Assembly (NCBI GenBank): GCA_013399695.1
Contig: VXAU01001334.1
Location: 590,316-654,315 of the forward strand
Direction: 5' to 3'
Length of the DNA stretch: 64,000 nt
Source of the DNA: Formicarius rufipectus
Taxonomy: Eukaryota; Chordata; Aves; Passeriformes; Formicariidae
Part shown: one piece after another, positions 60,967 to 64,000 of the stretch
Position numbering within the stretch: the stretch's first letter is position 1
Layout: each line of letters opens with the position of its first letter
Translations under genes and position numbers: made by a program
The notes under the pieces: model-generated
Told to the model about the DNA's origin: nothing
Seen by the model: only the letters and a program-made list of their open reading frames with translations
Database searches by the model: none

Positions 60967-63169
60967 GTGTAACAAACCTAACAGGTCCCTTGTGCCTCAC
61001 TAATATGTTACACAGGAAGAAATGGGAAATAAAGCTTGGTTAGCTTTGCTGCTTGGTGGTGCTGTTGTTTGGGGGCGGGGGGAGGGTTGATGGTTTTTTG
61101 TTGTCATTTGTTTGGGTTTTTAAGGCAGCAAGTGTTGGATTTTTTTGTTTTGTAGGGGGTTTTTTTGTAGTTCGGGCTCCTTTAGTGAACAATAAAACAC
61201 CCTGACACGTTGTTTTCATCCTATTGTCAATTCCTTTATAAGTCCAGTCTGTGATGTGAACCAAACAGGGAATACATAGATTCCTCCTTGGGTCAGATCT
61301 CATTTTCAATGTCTTCAAATCACCTCTAAATATTTCTCATCATTGGTGGTGTGTTAAAATTCATCCTTTTCGAACTGGGTATCAAAACATTCAAAAATAT
61401 TCACAATTACCAGATTCTTCAATAGTCTGTGTTTTGAAGTCATTCACTTCAATATAAATTCTCGCATGTTTTGGCAGTTTCAAAAAAATCAGCTCAGCTG
61501 CTTATATAGATTGTGTATGATGGTCAAACTGCATTCTATGTGGCAGAAAGTACTTAAACTAGTAATGATTGTTCAAAATATTTCTTTACTGATCATAGCT
61601 TGTATTTTAAGCCACTTTATCACACATATGTTTTTAATGCTGCATGTATTTTGGTGATGATTAAAGAACTAGCCTTTCTTGTTTTACAGATTTTACATTA
61701 CTCCACTTTTGGCAGAGGTAATGCCCAGAAGTGTTTAGAAAAGCAAGGAGTTAATGTAGCGCATATATACTTAGATGGATGCTTTCCAAATAATCTACAT
61801 TTTAAAATATCTACTTTCTTGGTTTGTCTGCTTTTGGCTTTCAGGCGAAATTTCCAGCTAGTATTTCAATGTGTTATAAGCCTGGGGAAGGGAGATGGTT
61901 TTTTCTAAAACCTATACTACAATAACAGTCTGAAAAGGATACCTGAAGTTCCCTTTTGAAGTATTTAAGTGTTTCGTAAACGGCAGATTATCAATGTGGA
62001 TAGATATAATGAAATAAGCTTACACATAAAAAGTAGTCAAACTAAAGCTTTCAACACTAACTTTGAGAACAAAATTTTCATAAAGGTAGCTGCCTTAATA
62101 TAGAGTGGATGGGAATTAACATTCCAGAGAAATCTAAGTGGTATTTTGCAAAAATAAACTATGGAAATGTGTCCTTTATGGGTTCCAAGTCATACCCTAC
62201 CTATGAAAACCCTTTTCAACAAAATCAGTGTACAAATGTCCATGAGTTTTTTTACTTAAGGAGACCGATCTATTTTTTAAAAGGATTTTTAATTTGTTAC
62301 AGCTCAGATTGTAGAGTGAATCAATCCATTAAAAACCAAAAGCAAAACTAGCAAAAAAAACCAGCCAAGTAATGGCATGTTCTACTACTCCTATAAACAT
62401 GAGTCATATTTTAGGAACCCTCAGGATTTTTTGGTATTTTGAAATAAACAAGTATTTAAAATGAGATTTCCAGAGATCAACTGCATTATTTGAAAATTAG
62501 TTTTTTACTGAAGGCATGTTATTCTGCTTCAGCTGTCATAATTTAAGGTGTGAAGATAATGCAATACTGTTCCAGCATATTATTTTAAATTTATTTGAGT
62601 TTGTTTTTTTTTTTAAATTGCAGAGTAATTTCTTAAGCCTTTTAATCTCCAGAAGAGTAAATTTTGTGTACATTGTGTACATTGTACCTTGAAGACAAAA
62701 GCAGGGAGTTATTTACCTGTCATTTTTCTTTCCTAAAAGTCCTCTCAACCTTTCTCCCTGCACATAAGAAATTCCTGCAAGATCTCATTCTCCTTGTGTT
62801 TTGATTGCAATTACAAGACATACTTTTCAGTTTACTTTTGTTCTTTTGAAATCAAAGAGTGTTACCAATAACTGTGTGTCTGAAGTACAGGCAGCTTTTA
62901 TGTCTCTGAAGTAGTCCTCAACGAATCTTGAGGTCTGAGGAAGCTCCTACATAATTCAAAACTGAAAACAGAGTTGGGAGGTGAAGTCCATTGATACCAT
63001 GTTTATAGACAGCTTTTTCCCCTTTCACAGTTGAGCTGAGCCAATTAATACTTTCCAGGTATTTCTGTGTCTACCCAATTACTGGCACCTAGCTAACAGA
63101 AGCTCAATTATGAGAATCTAAACTTACTCTTTACTGTGTGTTCTCTAAACTGTTTGTCCAGAGAAAGAT
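60967..63169. other. Intergenic, downstream of BHMT
   Basis: Starts with a G/T-rich low-complexity tract (about 61,045-61,170, with a G-rich core at 61,071-61,086) and continues as AT-rich DNA. No exon recognised. Confidence 0.5.
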
Positions 63170-63175
63170 TTTATT
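63170..63175 (-). terminator. BHMT: Candidate BHMT polyadenylation signal
   Basis: AATAAA on the minus strand (tttatt on plus), about 160 bases downstream of the BHMT stop. Its position is plausible, but other AATAAA hexamers are frequent in AT-rich DNA, so the true cleavage site is not established. Confidence 0.4.
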
Positions 63176-63333
63176 ATCAAAGTTTGACATACAATCACAT
63201 TGTTTCTGCATTTTGTCTCTTTCATTACATTTTAACTGATTAATCAATAGGTCACTCATCTTCACAGATTTTCTTGTGAAGTATGAGTTGGTCTGTAGAT
63301 AGATCATCCTAACATTTACACTACTGCAGTGGA

Positions 63334-63508
63334 TTAGATCTTCTGTTTCTGGAAAAGCTCCCTCAGCTGTTGTTCAGTTGTTGCTTCTTTCTGCTGCATC
63401 AGCTCCCTGGTTCCTTTGGTCACTCCCCAGCCATCTGGCTTTGACATGGAAGGACAATAAGGCCTTCCAGAAGCAGGCTTAAGGTTCTCCCAATATTCTT
63501 TTCTTGCC
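63334..63508 (-). CDS. BHMT: BHMT last coding exon
   Basis: Acceptor TTTCTTTCCATAG ends at 63,509. The first base (G at 63,508) completes the Arg codon begun in the previous exon, then 57 codons run to TAA at 63,334-63,336. The peptide includes ARKEYWENLKPASGRPYCPS and LMQQKEATTEQQLRELF, the C terminus of betaine-homocysteine S-methyltransferase, the cytosolic zinc enzyme that moves a methyl group from betaine to homocysteine to give methionine and dimethylglycine. The catalytic zinc cysteines lie in earlier exons outside the window. This C-terminal extension, absent from mammalian BHMT2, identifies BHMT. The protein ends KQKI, a few residues short of the human end as I remember it. Confidence 0.96.
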
Positions 63509-63975
63509 CTATGGAAAGAAAAAGAAATTCAGTGGTTTTTTTTTCTGGCACCTCACAATACTGAAGGAAATGTGGCCTAAATGACCATTGCAAAGGATTG
63601 CCATTATATTTAAATATAGAGGAATGAATGAGAGAACGCAAAGAAATTATACATGTTTTAAAAGTATCTTTAAGGTATTCTTTTCATCCTTGAAAGGAAT
63701 ACTGTAAGCCACTCACCATTAGAAAATGATCTACAGTACCCTGTCAGTTTTTCATCTTCACTTTCATGAATTACTTTTACAGGAGCTCCTCTACTGCTCC
63801 TTCACCCATTTTTCTGCTCCCAGCTCAGCTTTAATTCTTTGATATTATTAACACATAGAATGTGTACAGTGATATTTAGACCTCCATATCCATAGTTAAG
63901 TCAGTCTGCTGCATGTCGCAATATAAGCCTTTGCAAGAGGTATGTTGGTGTGCTTTCCAGGTCAGACATACGTAC
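63509..63975 (-). other. BHMT: BHMT last intron
   Basis: A 467-bp intron with donor AAG|GTACGT and acceptor CCATAG, phase 2. No repeat seen. Confidence 0.9.
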
Positions 63976-64000
63976 CTTGCTCTGACCCAAGGCTTGGTAT
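63976..64000 (-). CDS. BHMT: BHMT penultimate exon, partial (runs off the right edge)
   Basis: The 25 bases at the right edge encode (H)TKPWVRA plus two bases of an Arg codon, followed by donor GTACGT. Joined to the last exon this gives TKPWVRARARKEYWENL, the conserved BHMT sequence, which confirms both the splice sites and the strand. Confidence 0.93.

Overview
This is eukaryotic, almost certainly avian, nuclear DNA: AT-rich introns and intergenic sequence, GT-AG split exons, CR1 LINE fragments with typical bird 3' ends, several bird-type endogenous-retrovirus LTRs and one vertebrate CpG island. The ORFs are short because the DNA is non-coding; only six stretches read as real exons. Species cannot be fixed by eye. 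The JMY-BHMT neighbourhood corresponds to human 5q14 and, from memory, to the Z chromosome in chicken.

Layout. Positions 1-33,870 (minus strand) carry the 5' half of JMY, an actin nucleator: exon 1 (33,227-33,870), exon 2 (16,274-16,447), exon 3 (2,153-2,303) and part of exon 4 (1-170). Reading phases join exactly across all three introns. The JMY promoter is a CpG island at about 33.2-34.56 kb, cut by a 426-base N gap. Inside exon 1, a single N at 33,772 hides a larger missing segment and breaks the frame. The introns hold a solo-LTR-like element (4.64-5.22 kb), a tRNA-derived SINE with a perfect 12-bp target-site duplication (10.0-10.3 kb), a broken CR1 (19.7-20.7 kb) and a 1-kb LTR-type repeat (23.0-24.0 kb).

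From about 34.56 to 63.3 kb is intergenic DNA with two related minus-strand LTR pieces (34.9-36.15 kb), CR1 fragments (36.7, 48.3, 52.6 and 60.5 kb), a second copy of the 1-kb LTR-type repeat (40.5-41.5 kb), microsatellites and homopolymers. At the right edge are the last two coding exons of BHMT (minus strand, 63,334-64,000). JMY and BHMT lie in the same orientation, BHMT upstream of JMY, with no sign of a functional link between them.

I see no new multi-gene system. The items most worth following up are the young SINE with its unusual 3' end, the collapsed gap in JMY exon 1, and a small GC-rich, splice-compatible island at 58.28-58.39 kb.
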